Shown: positions 29,029-38,796, numbered from the stretch's first letter. The stretch: DNA of 64,000 nt from Pseudotabrizicola sp. (GCF_030684215.1 NZ_JAUXOV010000071.1:60724-124723); one strand, 5' to 3'. Numbers and translations are program-made. The notes: generated by a model not told the origin, from the sequence alone.

Positions 29029-29985
29029 TTACCGCGCCCCCTTTGCATCAGCAGCGCGAGGGTCCAGCAGCGGGTACAACAGATCGACCAGCAGGTTCGA
29101 GGCCATCACCAGAAATGACCCGATCAGCGTGATCGCAAGGATCACCGGGAAGTCAGAGTTGATCAGCGCCTGCACTGTCAGACGACCCAGACCGGGCAGG
29201 CCAAACACCAACTCCACGAAGATCGCGCCATTCACGATGGTGATCATGATCAGCCCCAACTGTGTGACCACAGGGGTCAGCACCGGGCGCAGGATATGGC
29301 GCAGGGCGACCACCAGTTCAGGCACACCCTTGGCGCGGGCAGTGCGGACATAATCCTCGCTCATCACTTCAATCACCGCAGCGCGGGTTTGCCGCAGGAT
29401 CAGCGCAATCGGTTGAAACGACAGCACGATCAGCGGCAGGATTATCTTGACCGAAAACAAACCGCCCCACCCATAGGGCATGGAGCCTTCGGGCAGCACG
29501 ACCAACAGCAGCACCATCAAAAGCGGCCCCGCCACATAGGCTGGGATCGCCCAAAGCGTCACAGCGGTGCCCAGAATGATGTAATCGAGCCGCGAGTTCT
29601 GCTTCAGCCCAGCCAGCATCCCCAGAGGAATGGCGACAACAGCCGTCAGGATGATCGAACACAGCCCCAGCAGAAATGACACCGGGGCCGCAGCCGAAAT
29701 CATCGCCCAGACCGAGCGGCCAGAAAACAGGGAGTTGCCAAAATTGCCTTGCAGAAGGTTCCAGATATAGCTGCCGAACTGTACCAGAAACGGGCGGTTC
29801 AGGCCCGCCTGCTCGCGGATTGCCTCGATCTTCACCGGGTCATAGGCCACATCGCCGGGCGCGCGCAAAAAGATCAGCTTGATCGGATCGCCCGCGCCAT
29901 AAAACGCCAGCGCATAGACCCCCAGCATCACCAGAAGGACCGAAGGCACCCAGATGAGAAAACGGCGGATGATGTAGGCGAGCAT
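29029..29985 (-). CDS. Peptide-type ABC importer permease (DppB-like)
   Basis: The 318-residue permease starts MLAYIIRRFLIWVPSVLLVML, the common DppB N-terminus, preceded by a GGGGG stretch; an ATG or GTG further upstream would add non-family residues. The EAA loop (YVRTARAKGVPELVVALRHILRPVLTPV) is present. The substrate-binding protein gene precedes it by 69 bases. Confidence 0.94.
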   Translation of the reverse strand: MLAYIIRRFLIWVPSVLLVMLGVYALAFYGAGDPIKLIFLRAPGDVAYDPVKIEAIREQAGLNRPFLVQFGSYIWNLLQGNFGNSLFSGRSVWAMISAAAPVSFLLGLCSIILTAVVAIPLGMLAGLKQNSRLDYIILGTAVTLWAIPAYVAGPLLMVLLLVVLPEGSMPYGWGGLFSVKIILPLIVLSFQPIALILRQTRAAVIEVMSEDYVRTARAKGVPELVVALRHILRPVLTPVVTQLGLIMITIVNGAIFVELVFGLPGLGRLTVQALINSDFPVILAITLIGSFLVMASNLLVDLLYPLLDPRAADAKGAR

Positions 29986-30054
29986 AGTACCCCCAGCCGG
30001 GAAAGGAACGGGGCACAGCCGCATGGCCATGCCCCGCTTTTGACGTCAAGCAGA

Positions 30055-31689
30055 TCAGCCGACGGTGATTGCCCAGGGTGCAACCACTTGCCAATCAAGG
30101 TTTTTCTCTATGCCCGTCACGTTGGCATTGGCCCAGCGGCTCATGGTTTGCTTATACCAGGGAAGGAACATGAAGTCGTCGCGGAATGCACGCTGCGCCT
30201 CTTGCGCCAGTGCCACCCGTGCCGGATCGTCAGCAGGTTTGGCCAGCGCCTCGGTAATTTTGGCATCGACCACATCGTTTTTGTAGCCGCCCATCTTGCC
30301 GATGGCATTGCCCGAGGTGCTGGCGATAGACCCGGCCAGATATGACGGTGCATCGGGAACGCGGGTGCCAACGTCATCGCGGAAGATCTGGATCGAGTTT
30401 TGATCGGGACCAGAGTACTGGTCTTGTTGTGGCTTCATATCAACTGCGGCAATGCCCAGATTTTGCCGCCACTGTTCCGCAATATATTGCGCCGCCGCCT
30501 CGTTCGCCGGGCTGGAGATGCCGACAAACATGATCTTTGGCAGCTTTTCTGGCCCGCCATAGCTTGAATCAGCCAGCAGTTGCTTTGCCCGCGCCGGGTC
30601 GAACGGATAGGGGACAAAGGCCGGATCGTTATCACCTGGAACGGAATTCATGACCATATCGGTTTTCTGGTGCGGGCCATCGGGGAAGCTGGCCTTGATT
30701 AGCCCGTCACGATCCACCGCAAGGATCAAGGCTTCACGCACCTTTGGGTCATCCATAGGCGCGCGGGACGCATTGAACCAGAAATGCTGGCTGGTCGGAA
30801 TGGTCGGCCCGTCGCCGAACCCGGCCCCCAGATCCAGCGCCATCGTTGATGTCACCAGTTCGGTATGCGCCTGATACTCGCCTGATTTCAGCATCTGCGT
30901 CGCGGTGACGTTATCTTCAACCGAGGTCAGTTCAATGCGGGCAAGCTGCGGTTTTGGTCCAAAGAAATTCGGGTTTGGCACAAATACCAGCGCACCCGCA
31001 TCCAGATCAGCTGATTCAAGCATGAACGGCCCCGATGTGGCGCCGTTCGCGCCCAGGAAGAAGTCTGCAACCTCGGCCCCATCTGCGCCACGTGCGACCG
31101 AGGCTTTGACGATTGGCGCGATGTGGTTGGCAAGGCGCTGGAAAAAGATCGGGTCCGGGCCGGTCAGTGTCACAGTCAATGTGCCATCACCTGCCACGAT
31201 GCCACTGATATCAGTTGCGGTGCCATCCTTGACCGCCGCAAAGCCATCGACATTCGACAAAACCTGATCAATCCGCTGGTTCTTGCTGGTCGGCATCGCC
31301 GCCAGTTCCCAACTGCCCTTTACATCCGCCGCGGTAATTGCCGACCCATCTGCGAATGTGGCCGCCGGATCGACGGCAAATGTCCAGACCGTGAAATCAT
31401 CATTCGGCATCCATTCGGTCAGAACATAGGGCTGAATTTCGCCACTTTCGTTGAAATACATCGCACTGGCATTCCAGTACGAATTCCAACGGAACGGCAC
31501 CCCACCCCCGCGCAGCGGCGACCAGTCCTGACTGAAGGCCGGATGGATCGCCTTGAGCACCTGCCCATCCTGCGCCATTACGATCCGTGCACCCGCACCC
31601 AACGCAGCTGCCGCCACCACGCTTCCAACGCCGAGCTTCAGCAACCCACGCCGGGTCAGCGCGCTTTTTTCCATGTGAAAATCTGACAT
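30055..31689 (-). CDS. Family 5 extracellular solute-binding protein (TAT-type signal)
   Basis: Periplasmic binding protein for the ABC importer. GGAGGAAAGAC precedes the ATG. The 544-residue product starts with a twin-arginine-like signal (ALTRRGLLKLGVGSVVAAAALGAGARIVMA), which suggests export in folded form. The mature part has the DppA/OppA pattern (YVLTEWMPNDDFTVWTFAVDPAATFADGSAITAADV). Family 5 proteins bind peptides, nickel, opines, oligosaccharides or sugar acids, so the ligand cannot be read from the sequence. It is the first gene of the operon running down to 23101. Confidence 0.93.
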   Translation of the reverse strand: MSDFHMEKSALTRRGLLKLGVGSVVAAAALGAGARIVMAQDGQVLKAIHPAFSQDWSPLRGGGVPFRWNSYWNASAMYFNESGEIQPYVLTEWMPNDDFTVWTFAVDPAATFADGSAITAADVKGSWELAAMPTSKNQRIDQVLSNVDGFAAVKDGTATDISGIVAGDGTLTVTLTGPDPIFFQRLANHIAPIVKASVARGADGAEVADFFLGANGATSGPFMLESADLDAGALVFVPNPNFFGPKPQLARIELTSVEDNVTATQMLKSGEYQAHTELVTSTMALDLGAGFGDGPTIPTSQHFWFNASRAPMDDPKVREALILAVDRDGLIKASFPDGPHQKTDMVMNSVPGDNDPAFVPYPFDPARAKQLLADSSYGGPEKLPKIMFVGISSPANEAAAQYIAEQWRQNLGIAAVDMKPQQDQYSGPDQNSIQIFRDDVGTRVPDAPSYLAGSIASTSGNAIGKMGGYKNDVVDAKITEALAKPADDPARVALAQEAQRAFRDDFMFLPWYKQTMSRWANANVTGIEKNLDWQVVAPWAITVG

Positions 31690-31964
31690 GTCTTTCCTCC
31701 CTGACTGTGCTGGCTGACGGTGCCACCGTGGCGGCTTTCTTCGAGTCCGCTTCAACGCGAAAAGACAGCCCTGGCAAATATTTGTCAACTTGTTAGTTAC
31801 AAAAACAAGTTTTGACAGAGTAAGAACTAGAAATCAGAGGCGTAATTCAATATTTATAACTATATATCAATTAGATATCTGACATCCGCCCGAAAGCACC
31901 ACATCGCAGCGCTTGACAAAAAACTTTACAAGTTGTGATCATCCGACAGCGAAACCCACTCCGG
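31690..31964. promoter_or_regulatory. Divergent control region with three ACAAGTT half-sites
   Basis: This AT-rich 275-base region separates the transport operon from the BNR gene. AACTTGT (31787-31793) and ACAAGTT (31805-31811) form an inverted pair; a further ACAAGTT is at 31928-31934, inside the candidate BNR promoter. Such repeats suit a GntR dimer (inference); the gntR gene lies at the far end of the operon. Confidence 0.5.
31913..31941 (+). promoter_or_regulatory. Candidate promoter of the BNR-fold gene
   Basis: TTGACA at about 31913-31918 is followed after 17 bases by TGATCA, a weak -10. Transcription would begin near 31948, just before the proposed ATG. The third ACAAGTT half-site lies in the spacer. 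Confidence 0.4.
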
Positions 31965-33170
31965 ATGCCCCAAATGCCCACTTTCCCAGACCGCGAACTG
32001 ACATCAGCAGAAGTTGCTGCCGCGATGGATGGGCGGCTGCGCGCCCATGCAACAACGGACCGCAAAGATGCGTTCTTGCCCTCCCCCGCGATACAGAACC
32101 ACGCGGCAAACCTGCATTTTCTGCCCGATGGCAGTTTGGCCTGTGTCTGGTTCGGCGGCACGATGGAAGGGATGGGTGATATCTCGGTCTGGATGGCAAC
32201 GCTTGCGCCTGACAGCGATTGCTGGTCGCCAGCACGCCAGTTGTCAGATGATTCGGCCCGGTCAGAACAAAACCCGCTGTTGTTCACCGCACCCGATGGT
32301 CGGGTCTGGCTGTTTCACACCAGCCAGCCCGGTGGGCGTCAGGACGAATGCGAAATCGTTGCCCGCATTTCTGACAACGGCGGCCATAATTTCGGCCCCG
32401 CCCGCCGCATTGGTGATTTTCGCGGGATCTTCGTTCGCCAGCCCGCGCTGATCGGACCAGATGGGGAATGGCTGTTGCCCGGCTTTCGCTGTGTCACACC
32501 GCAAACCGGACGCTGGACAGGAGACCACGATCTGGCTGTCATGCTGATCTCATTCGATGCGGGAAAGACATGGGTGGCCCGCGACGTACCGGACAGTCTG
32601 GGGGCGGTGCATATGAACCCTGTTGCCGCCCAAAATGGCACCATTCCTGCGTTTTACCGTGACCGTTTTGCCCGAACTGTTCGGCGCAGTGTGTCGGTGG
32701 ATGGTGGGCTGACCTGGTCTGCGCCATCCGCCACAGACCTGCCGAACAACAACTCGTCCGTGCAGGCGATCCGGCTGCAAGATGGGCGTATTGCGATTGT
32801 GATGAACCCGGTCAACGCCGCCATGTCCGCCGACCGCCGCCTTTCGCTATATGACGAGCTGGACGATGACACACCCGAAACCGAGCCGCAGGCCAGCGCC
32901 GGGGCGATCTGGGGCGTATCGCGTGCGCCGATGACGCTGGCGATTTCAACCGACAATGGCCTGACTTTTCCCCAGCGCCACCACATTGACACAGGCACCG
33001 GGCTGGCGCTGTCAAACAATTCCAAAGACGGGATCAACCGCGAACTTTCCTATCCGTCGATTTTGCAGGATGCGAAGGGCCGATTGCACATCGCTTACAC
33101 CTATCATCGCCGCGCCATTCGCTATGTCCGGCTGGCGCAGCCACCACAGGTCAGCGGGGCGGCGGGTTAA
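31965..33170 (+). CDS. BNR-repeat, sialidase-fold protein (cytosolic)
   Basis: The 401-residue product of the BNR_2 (sialidase-like) family has Asp-box motifs SDNGGHNF, SFDAGKTW, SVDGGLTW and STDNGLTF, marking a six-bladed propeller. There is no signal peptide, so it acts inside the cell unlike secreted sialidases. The glutamate- and arginine-containing segments SEQNPLLF, RQPALI and NRELSYPSI resemble family active-site stretches. It is divergent from the importer operon and probably processes the imported compound (inference). The start is uncertain: ATGs at 31965 and 31974 and a GTG at 31935 are all possible. Its end overlaps the AlkB-like gene by 20 bases. Confidence 0.82.
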   Translation: MPQMPTFPDRELTSAEVAAAMDGRLRAHATTDRKDAFLPSPAIQNHAANLHFLPDGSLACVWFGGTMEGMGDISVWMATLAPDSDCWSPARQLSDDSARSEQNPLLFTAPDGRVWLFHTSQPGGRQDECEIVARISDNGGHNFGPARRIGDFRGIFVRQPALIGPDGEWLLPGFRCVTPQTGRWTGDHDLAVMLISFDAGKTWVARDVPDSLGAVHMNPVAAQNGTIPAFYRDRFARTVRRSVSVDGGLTWSAPSATDLPNNNSSVQAIRLQDGRIAIVMNPVNAAMSADRRLSLYDELDDDTPETEPQASAGAIWGVSRAPMTLAISTDNGLTFPQRHHIDTGTGLALSNNSKDGINRELSYPSILQDAKGRLHIAYTYHRRAIRYVRLAQPPQVSGAAG

Positions 33171-34287
33171 GCGCCTTGTTATAGGGCTTCCAGTCGGTGA
33201 TGTCGGGATAGTGAAACTTGCGCCACGCCCGCACGCGGGGGTTCATCATGCGCCGCCACAGCAGCGGGTTCATCGCGATGAATACCATCAGCGGATAGCC
33301 CAGAGGCAGTTGAGGGGCCTGATCCTCGCCATAGGTTTGAAGCAGTGGAAACCGGCGGTCTGGCTTGAAATGGTGGTCGGAATGGCGTTGCAGGTTGATC
33401 AGCAACCAGTTTGACGCGGTATGCGATGCGTTCCAGCTGTGATGCGGTTTGACATGTTCATACTTGCCATCGCCCAGATGCCGCCGGGTCAGGCCGTAAT
33501 GTTCGACATAGTTCACCGCCTCCAACTGCCAGATTGCAACTGCGGCCTGATAGACGAACAGCCCAAGGCCAAGCCAGCCACCTAGCGCAATTGCCAGCAT
33601 AAGCATCGCCGCTTGCAAAGCGCCGTAGCGCCAAAACGGGTTACTGCGATGCCACCACGGCAGGCCGCGCCGCGCCAGCATCGCGGCCTCGGCCCGCCAT
33701 GCAGATACCGGGCTTTGGCGCAGAACACGCGGAAAAAAGCGGTGAAAGCCTTCGTTATAGCGCGCCGTCACCGGGTCGCGGCAGGTGCCGACATAGGTGT
33801 GATGCACCCGCAGATGTTCCGACCGGAAATGGGAATACAGCACCGATGCCAGCAAGATATCGGCTAGCCAGCGTTCCAGCTTGTTCTTCTGATGCATCAA
33901 TTCATGGCTGTAGTTGATCCCGATTGTGCCTGTGACAATGCCGATGCCAAAGAACAAAACCCCAAGCTCCAGCCCGGAAAGATGGCTGGTATGGGCGGCA
34001 TACCAGATGGTGCCAAACAGGATAAACATTTGGACAGGCGGCCAGATCAGGGTCAGAAACTGATACCAGAACAGCATCTCATCGGGGGTTTCTGGGTCAG
34101 CATTGCGTTCGTTCAACCCGGTTAACGCATCAAGCGATGAATAGACCAGAATGGAATAGACCGGAACCACGGCTGTGAACCACCCGCCATAAGTGGCGCC
34201 GATCAACGCAAGCGGCACGATCCCAAGGGTCAGCCAGAACGGCATGGCCTGAGCAAATCCGATCTTCTGGCGCGGGCGGTCTGTCAT
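33151..34287 (-). CDS. AlkB-type alkane 1-monooxygenase (membrane di-iron)
   Basis: Integral-membrane di-iron hydroxylase/desaturase-family protein, 378 residues, with several membrane helices. The histidine boxes are HELMH (NYSHELMHQKN), EHLRVHH, NYVEHYGL and LQRHSDHH, the AlkB pattern. I chose the ATG giving MTDRPRQK; an upstream in-frame ATG would add 27 residues of poor composition. No rubredoxin or reductase gene is nearby, so electrons must come from elsewhere. The substrate could be an alkane, a fatty acyl chain or another lipid. Confidence 0.88.
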   Translation of the reverse strand: MTDRPRQKIGFAQAMPFWLTLGIVPLALIGATYGGWFTAVVPVYSILVYSSLDALTGLNERNADPETPDEMLFWYQFLTLIWPPVQMFILFGTIWYAAHTSHLSGLELGVLFFGIGIVTGTIGINYSHELMHQKNKLERWLADILLASVLYSHFRSEHLRVHHTYVGTCRDPVTARYNEGFHRFFPRVLRQSPVSAWRAEAAMLARRGLPWWHRSNPFWRYGALQAAMLMLAIALGGWLGLGLFVYQAAVAIWQLEAVNYVEHYGLTRRHLGDGKYEHVKPHHSWNASHTASNWLLINLQRHSDHHFKPDRRFPLLQTYGEDQAPQLPLGYPLMVFIAMNPLLWRRMMNPRVRAWRKFHYPDITDWKPYNKALNPPPR

Positions 34288-34336
34288 GTTTGGCCATCTG
34301 TTTGCTGGCAGATGATGGGCCAGCGCGGTGGGTTTC

Positions 34337-35383
34337 TCAACGGGACATGTTGCCCCGCAGGTGATCATAGGCTTTGCGCATCACTGTTGGCAGGTCAGAG
34401 GCGCTGAAATCGTTGTGAGAGATAAACTCCCCCCGTGTCACGATGGTCCCGTTTGGCAGTTCTGCGACAAGAAGTGTCAGGTATAGATGAAAATGGGTGA
34501 ATGTGTGGCGTATTTCGCCAATGTCTTGCCACTGAGCCACCGCCGGGGCAGCAGCGCCATTGCCATCCCAATCGTCACCGGGAAAGCCCAGCATCCCGCC
34601 CAGCAACCCCTTGTCGGGGCGACGTTGCAGCAAAATCGCGTTGCCTTGTGTCGCCATCCAAAGTGAGCCGCGACGGACGGGCTTTTCGGGCTTTGGCATC
34701 TTGCGGGGCAATTCTGCCTGTATCCCCTCGTGGCGGGCGGCGCAGGCATGGGTCACCGGGCAAATCCCACAAGCCGGGTTGCGTGGCGTGCAGATGGTGG
34801 CACCAAGATCCATCACGGCCTGTGCGTAATCGCCGGGGCGCTGATCAGGTGTCAGGGAAGCGGCCAGCGCTGTCAGCTCTGCTTTGGCCACAGGCAGTGG
34901 GGTTTGCACCGAAAACAACCGGGACATGACCCGTTCCACATTGCCGTCAACGACCGTTGCCGCCTCGTCATAGGTAATTGCGGCCACGGCACTGGCGGTA
35001 TAGGGACCGATGCCGGGCAGGGCCAGCAGGCCATCACGGCTGCGCGGAAACACCCCGCTGTGGTCGGCAACAACGGCCCGCGCAGCCTTCAGCAGGTTGC
35101 GGGCGCGGGCGTAATAGCCAAGGCCCGCCCATTCGGCCATCACATCCGCATCCGGCGCGGCGGCAAGATCGGCCACTGTTGGCCAGCGCGCCGTGAAGCG
35201 GTGAAAGTAGTCTTTGACGGCCGCAACCGTGGTTTGTTGCAGCATCACCTCGGACAGCCAGACTCGGTAAGGATCGGGCAGCACGCCACGCTCGCGATCT
35301 TGCGGCGAAACACGCCACGGCATGACGCGCGCATGGCGGTCATACCAGCGCAGCAAAGCCTCACTCAATTCTGCGTCACGCAA
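34337..35383 (-). CDS. mutY: Adenine DNA glycosylase MutY
   Basis: Removes A mispaired with 8-oxoguanine. The 348-residue product has the catalytic glutamate in LSEVMLQQT, the helix-hairpin-helix LPGIGPYTASAV, the catalytic aspartate in VVDGNVERV, the Fe-S cluster cysteines (CGICPVTHAC region) and a C-terminal NUDIX-like domain. mutM, its partner in the GO system, is at 55088-55939. It is divergent from dciA. Confidence 0.96.
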   Translation of the reverse strand: MRDAELSEALLRWYDRHARVMPWRVSPQDRERGVLPDPYRVWLSEVMLQQTTVAAVKDYFHRFTARWPTVADLAAAPDADVMAEWAGLGYYARARNLLKAARAVVADHSGVFPRSRDGLLALPGIGPYTASAVAAITYDEAATVVDGNVERVMSRLFSVQTPLPVAKAELTALAASLTPDQRPGDYAQAVMDLGATICTPRNPACGICPVTHACAARHEGIQAELPRKMPKPEKPVRRGSLWMATQGNAILLQRRPDKGLLGGMLGFPGDDWDGNGAAAPAVAQWQDIGEIRHTFTHFHLYLTLLVAELPNGTIVTRGEFISHNDFSASDLPTVMRKAYDHLRGNMSR

Positions 35384-35464
35384 TCTTTATGCCCTTTGTC
35401 GCGTCTTGCCACTGGCGGTGCGGCCTTGGCAGGTTAAGATAGCGCAAGTGTCACAGGATACCAG

Positions 35465-36004
35465 ATGGCCCGCAACGCGACCCCATATACAAAGCCGAGC
35501 CGCCGGATGCGTGGGTTTGAACCGGCTTTTGGCCTTATGAAAGACCCTGTCCGCACGGCCGGAGAATCGCGCGGTTTTGCCATCGCCCGGTTGCTTACCC
35601 ATTGGACCGAGGTTGTGGGCGAGGAACTGGCCAAATGCACCCGCCCGGTCAAGGTAGGCTATGGGCGCGAAGGGTTTGGCGGAACACTGACGCTTTTGAC
35701 GACAGGGCCAATGGCCCCGATGATCGAAATGCAAAAGGAAATGATCCGCACCAAGGTCAACGCAATCTACGGCTATAACGCGATTTCGCGAGTGTTGCTG
35801 ACCCAAACGGCACCGATTGGTTTTGCCGAAGGTCAGGCCGAATTCACGCCCGCCCTGAAAGCCCCGCGGGCAACAGACCCGGCCATCAAGGCCGAGGCGA
35901 CGCAAACAGTGGCCCCGATACATGACCCCGGCCTGCGCGCAGCACTTGAAGCCCTGGCCGAAAACATCCTAAACCGTCGCAAGACGACAGAAGGCGAGAA
36001 ATGA
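35465..36004 (+). CDS. DciA-family (DUF721) protein
   Basis: DUF721/DciA proteins help load the replicative helicase DnaB. The 179-residue product has the N-terminal domain (ARLLTHWTEVVGEELAKCTRPVKV, then GTLTLLTTGPMAPMIEMQKEMIRTKVNAIYG) and a less ordered C-terminus. It overlaps the DsbA-like gene by four bases, a common Rhodobacterales order. Confidence 0.85.
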   Translation: MARNATPYTKPSRRMRGFEPAFGLMKDPVRTAGESRGFAIARLLTHWTEVVGEELAKCTRPVKVGYGREGFGGTLTLLTTGPMAPMIEMQKEMIRTKVNAIYGYNAISRVLLTQTAPIGFAEGQAEFTPALKAPRATDPAIKAEATQTVAPIHDPGLRAALEALAENILNRRKTTEGEK

Positions 36005-36684
36005 TGTCAAAGAAAACCACTCTGGCCGCTTTGGCCCTGATTATGGCGGGCGGGTTTGGCCTTTGGTCGGTAACCTCTGGCAATGTCAATCAAACGCTTG
36101 CGCCGGTTTCCAGCGCCGTCGCACAAGAAACTGCACCTGCGGCAGATGTACCAGCCATCGAGGTCAAGGACATGACCCTTGGCCCGGTCGATGCCAAGGT
36201 GACGGTCATCGAATATGCGTCCTACACCTGCCCGCATTGCGCGACCTTTCATGCAAATGTCTTCAAGGATTTGAAAAAAGATTACATCGATACCGGCAAG
36301 ATTCACTTCATCTACCGTGAAGTTTACTTTGACCGTTATGGCCTGTGGGCCTCAATGGTTGCGCGCTGCGGCGGGGACATGAAGTATTTCGGGGTGCAGG
36401 AAATGCTTTATAAAGACGTGCAGACATGGGCAGGGTCGGATGACCCGAATGTAGTTGTTGGCAACCTGAAAAAGATTGGCCGGACCGCTGGGATGGATGA
36501 TGCACAGCTTGATGCCTGCATGCAGGATGGCGCTATGGCTCAGGCGATGGTTGATCGTTTTGAGGCCTCGATGAAAGAGCATGATGTGCAAGGCACGCCG
36601 ACTCTGGTCATCAACGGCACCAAGCATTCGAACATGACTTATGCCGAGATGAAAACCATTCTTGACGCAGAGCTTGCCAAGTAA
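36001..36684 (+). CDS. DsbA-family thiol:disulfide protein
   Basis: Periplasmic thioredoxin-fold oxidoreductase, 227 residues. An N-terminal hydrophobic signal or anchor (TLAALALIMAGGFGLWSV) is followed by the active site CPHC (residues 77-80, DsbA type) and a cis-Pro loop TPTLVING. The stop overlaps the start of the CoA-transferase gene (TAATG). Confidence 0.92.
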   Translation: MMSKKTTLAALALIMAGGFGLWSVTSGNVNQTLAPVSSAVAQETAPAADVPAIEVKDMTLGPVDAKVTVIEYASYTCPHCATFHANVFKDLKKDYIDTGKIHFIYREVYFDRYGLWASMVARCGGDMKYFGVQEMLYKDVQTWAGSDDPNVVVGNLKKIGRTAGMDDAQLDACMQDGAMAQAMVDRFEASMKEHDVQGTPTLVINGTKHSNMTYAEMKTILDAELAK

Positions 36685-37808
36685 TGTCCACGCCTCTTGC
36701 CGGTGTGAAGGTTGTTGAACTGGCGCGGATTCTTGCGGGACCGTGGGCCGGACAAACTTTGGCCGACCTTGGGGCAGATGTGCTAAAGGTTGAGGCCCCC
36801 GAAGGCGACGATACGCGTCGCTGGGGGCCCCCGTTCATTGAACGCGATGGCGACCGATCAGCCGCCTATTTTCATGCGACGAACCGGGGAAAGCGGTCGG
36901 TCGTGTGCGATTTTCGGACAGCCGAAGGGCAAGAGATGGTGCGGCATCTGGTTGCGGATGCCGATGTGGTGATTGAGAACTTCAAGGTCGGGGGCCTGGC
37001 AAAGTATGGGCTGGACTACAACAGCCTGAACAAAGTGAACCCGCGGCTGATCTACTGCTCCATCACCGGATTTGGGCAAGACGGGCCTTACGCCCACCGC
37101 GCAGGCTATGATTTTATCATTCAGGGCATGGCCGGATTGATGAGCGTGACCGGTGATCCGGACGGTCAGCCGCAAAAGGTCGGGGTTGCCGTGACCGACA
37201 TTTTCACTGGCATCTATGCGGCCACCGCCATTCTGGCCGCGCTGCACCAAAGGCACAGCACCGGCCTTGGCCAGCACGTTGATATGGCGCTGATGGATGT
37301 GGCGGCGGCAACCATGGCCAACCAGTCAATGAACTATCTGACAACCGGGGTTGCACCAAAAAAGATGGGCAATGCCCACCCGAACCTTGCGCCCTATGCA
37401 GTGTTTGACTGTGCAGATGGCTGGTTGATTCTGGCGACCGGAAATGACGGACAGTACCAACGCCTGTGCAAAATCCTTGGTCTGGACGACATGGCAACCG
37501 CTCCAGCGTTTCTGACCAACGCCGACCGCGTGCAGAACCGAGACGTGCTGACCACGCAATTAACCGCCGCAACCAGCACATGGACCAAGGCCGACCTGCT
37601 AACCGCCTGTGAGGCGGCTGGCGTGCCTGCCGGGCCGATCAATGATTTGGGCGAGGTTTTTGCCGATCCGCAGATCATCGCGCGCAAGATGCAGATTGCG
37701 CCAGATGGCGTGCCGGGCGTGCGCTCGCCTTTCCGGTTTTCCGGCGCTGACCTTGCGCTTGACAGACCTGCCCCCAAACTGGGCGAACATCAGGCCGAGG
37801 TTGGCTAA
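36684..37808 (+). CDS. CaiB/BaiF-family CoA-transferase
   Basis: Class III CoA-transferase of 374 residues; the acyl substrate is unknown. It opens LAGVKVVELARILAGPWAGQTLADLGADVLKVE, contains GYDFIIQGMAGLMSVTG, and the catalytic aspartate in VDMALMDVAAA. It ends 13 bases from the end of lpxK, on the opposite strand. Confidence 0.93.
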   Translation: MSTPLAGVKVVELARILAGPWAGQTLADLGADVLKVEAPEGDDTRRWGPPFIERDGDRSAAYFHATNRGKRSVVCDFRTAEGQEMVRHLVADADVVIENFKVGGLAKYGLDYNSLNKVNPRLIYCSITGFGQDGPYAHRAGYDFIIQGMAGLMSVTGDPDGQPQKVGVAVTDIFTGIYAATAILAALHQRHSTGLGQHVDMALMDVAAATMANQSMNYLTTGVAPKKMGNAHPNLAPYAVFDCADGWLILATGNDGQYQRLCKILGLDDMATAPAFLTNADRVQNRDVLTTQLTAATSTWTKADLLTACEAAGVPAGPINDLGEVFADPQIIARKMQIAPDGVPGVRSPFRFSGADLALDRPAPKLGEHQAEVG

Positions 37809-37821
37809 GGCTGCGGCGGTG

Positions 37822-38796
37822 CTAAAGCATTTTGGCGATAGCCGCATCCAGCGCAGACCAGTCCGCAACCTCTAGCCGCACAACAAGCGTCAGCACCTTT
37901 GGCCGGAAACTGGCAGGCAGGCGCACCTGATCTTTTTCTGTTGTCACCAGTTGTGCACCCAGACCGTTCGCCTCGGCTTCCAGACGCCGCAACAGAGTGT
38001 CGGACAAGGGCTGATGATCATCCAGCGAAACGGCGCGCACAATTTCAGCCCCCTGACTGCGCAGGCTCGCAAAGAACTTTTCAGGATGGCCGATCCCGGC
38101 AAAGGCCAGCACCCGCTGGCCCTGCCAATCCATTCCCATTTGCACCGGCTTCAGCGCGCCCCGCAGGTGCGGAAGCCTGATCAGATGGCCCCATTCCCGA
38201 AGAAAACGGTCCTGCCCATCCGCCTCACCAATCGACAAAAGCGCATCCGCCCTTGAAAGCCCGGCCTTTACAGGTTCGCGCAACGGCCCGGCGGGAAGGC
38301 ACAGACCGTTCCCGAACCCACGCGCGACATCGACAACGACAAGAGACAGATCCTTGTAAACCGTGGGGTTTTGAAACCCGTCGTCCAGCAAAACGATCGC
38401 CGCGCCTGCCGCTTCGGCCGCCTGCACCCCTGCGGCGCGATCTTTGGCCACCCAAGTTGGTGCGAATGCGGCCAGCAGCAGCGGCTCGTCGCCGACTTGG
38501 GCCGCAGTGTGCCGTTGCGGATCCACCAAGACCGGCCCGGACAAAGACCCGCCATAGCCACGAGACACCACATGCGCGCCCGAGACCCGGCCCAAAAGCG
38601 CAATGGTGGCGGGCGTTTTGCCAGTGCCGCCAACATTCAGATTGCCGATACAGATCACCGGAACAGCAGCGCGATAGCCAGAACGCGCCACGCGCCGGGC
38701 GGTCGCAGCGCCATAAATCTGGCCCAGTGGCTGCAACAGACGCGCGGCCAGTCCGGGGGCGGCTGGGGGATTGTGCCAAAAGGCAGGCGGCCGCAT
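37822..38796 (-). CDS. lpxK: Tetraacyldisaccharide 4'-kinase LpxK
   Basis: Inner-membrane kinase that phosphorylates the lipid A precursor. The 324-residue product has an N-terminal membrane-facing region ([22 protein letters not shown]), the P-loop [21 protein letters not shown], and the catalytic-type DDGFQN. The ATG shares a base with the waaA stop (TGATG). Confidence 0.95.
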   Translation of the reverse strand: MRPPAFWHNPPAAPGLAARLLQPLGQIYGAATARRVARSGYRAAVPVICIGNLNVGGTGKTPATIALLGRVSGAHVVSRGYGGSLSGPVLVDPQRHTAAQVGDEPLLLAAFAPTWVAKDRAAGVQAAEAAGAAIVLLDDGFQNPTVYKDLSLVVVDVARGFGNGLCLPAGPLREPVKAGLSRADALLSIGEADGQDRFLREWGHLIRLPHLRGALKPVQMGMDWQGQRVLAFAGIGHPEKFFASLRSQGAEIVRAVSLDDHQPLSDTLLRRLEAEANGLGAQLVTTEKDQVRLPASFRPKVLTLVVRLEVADWSALDAAIAKML

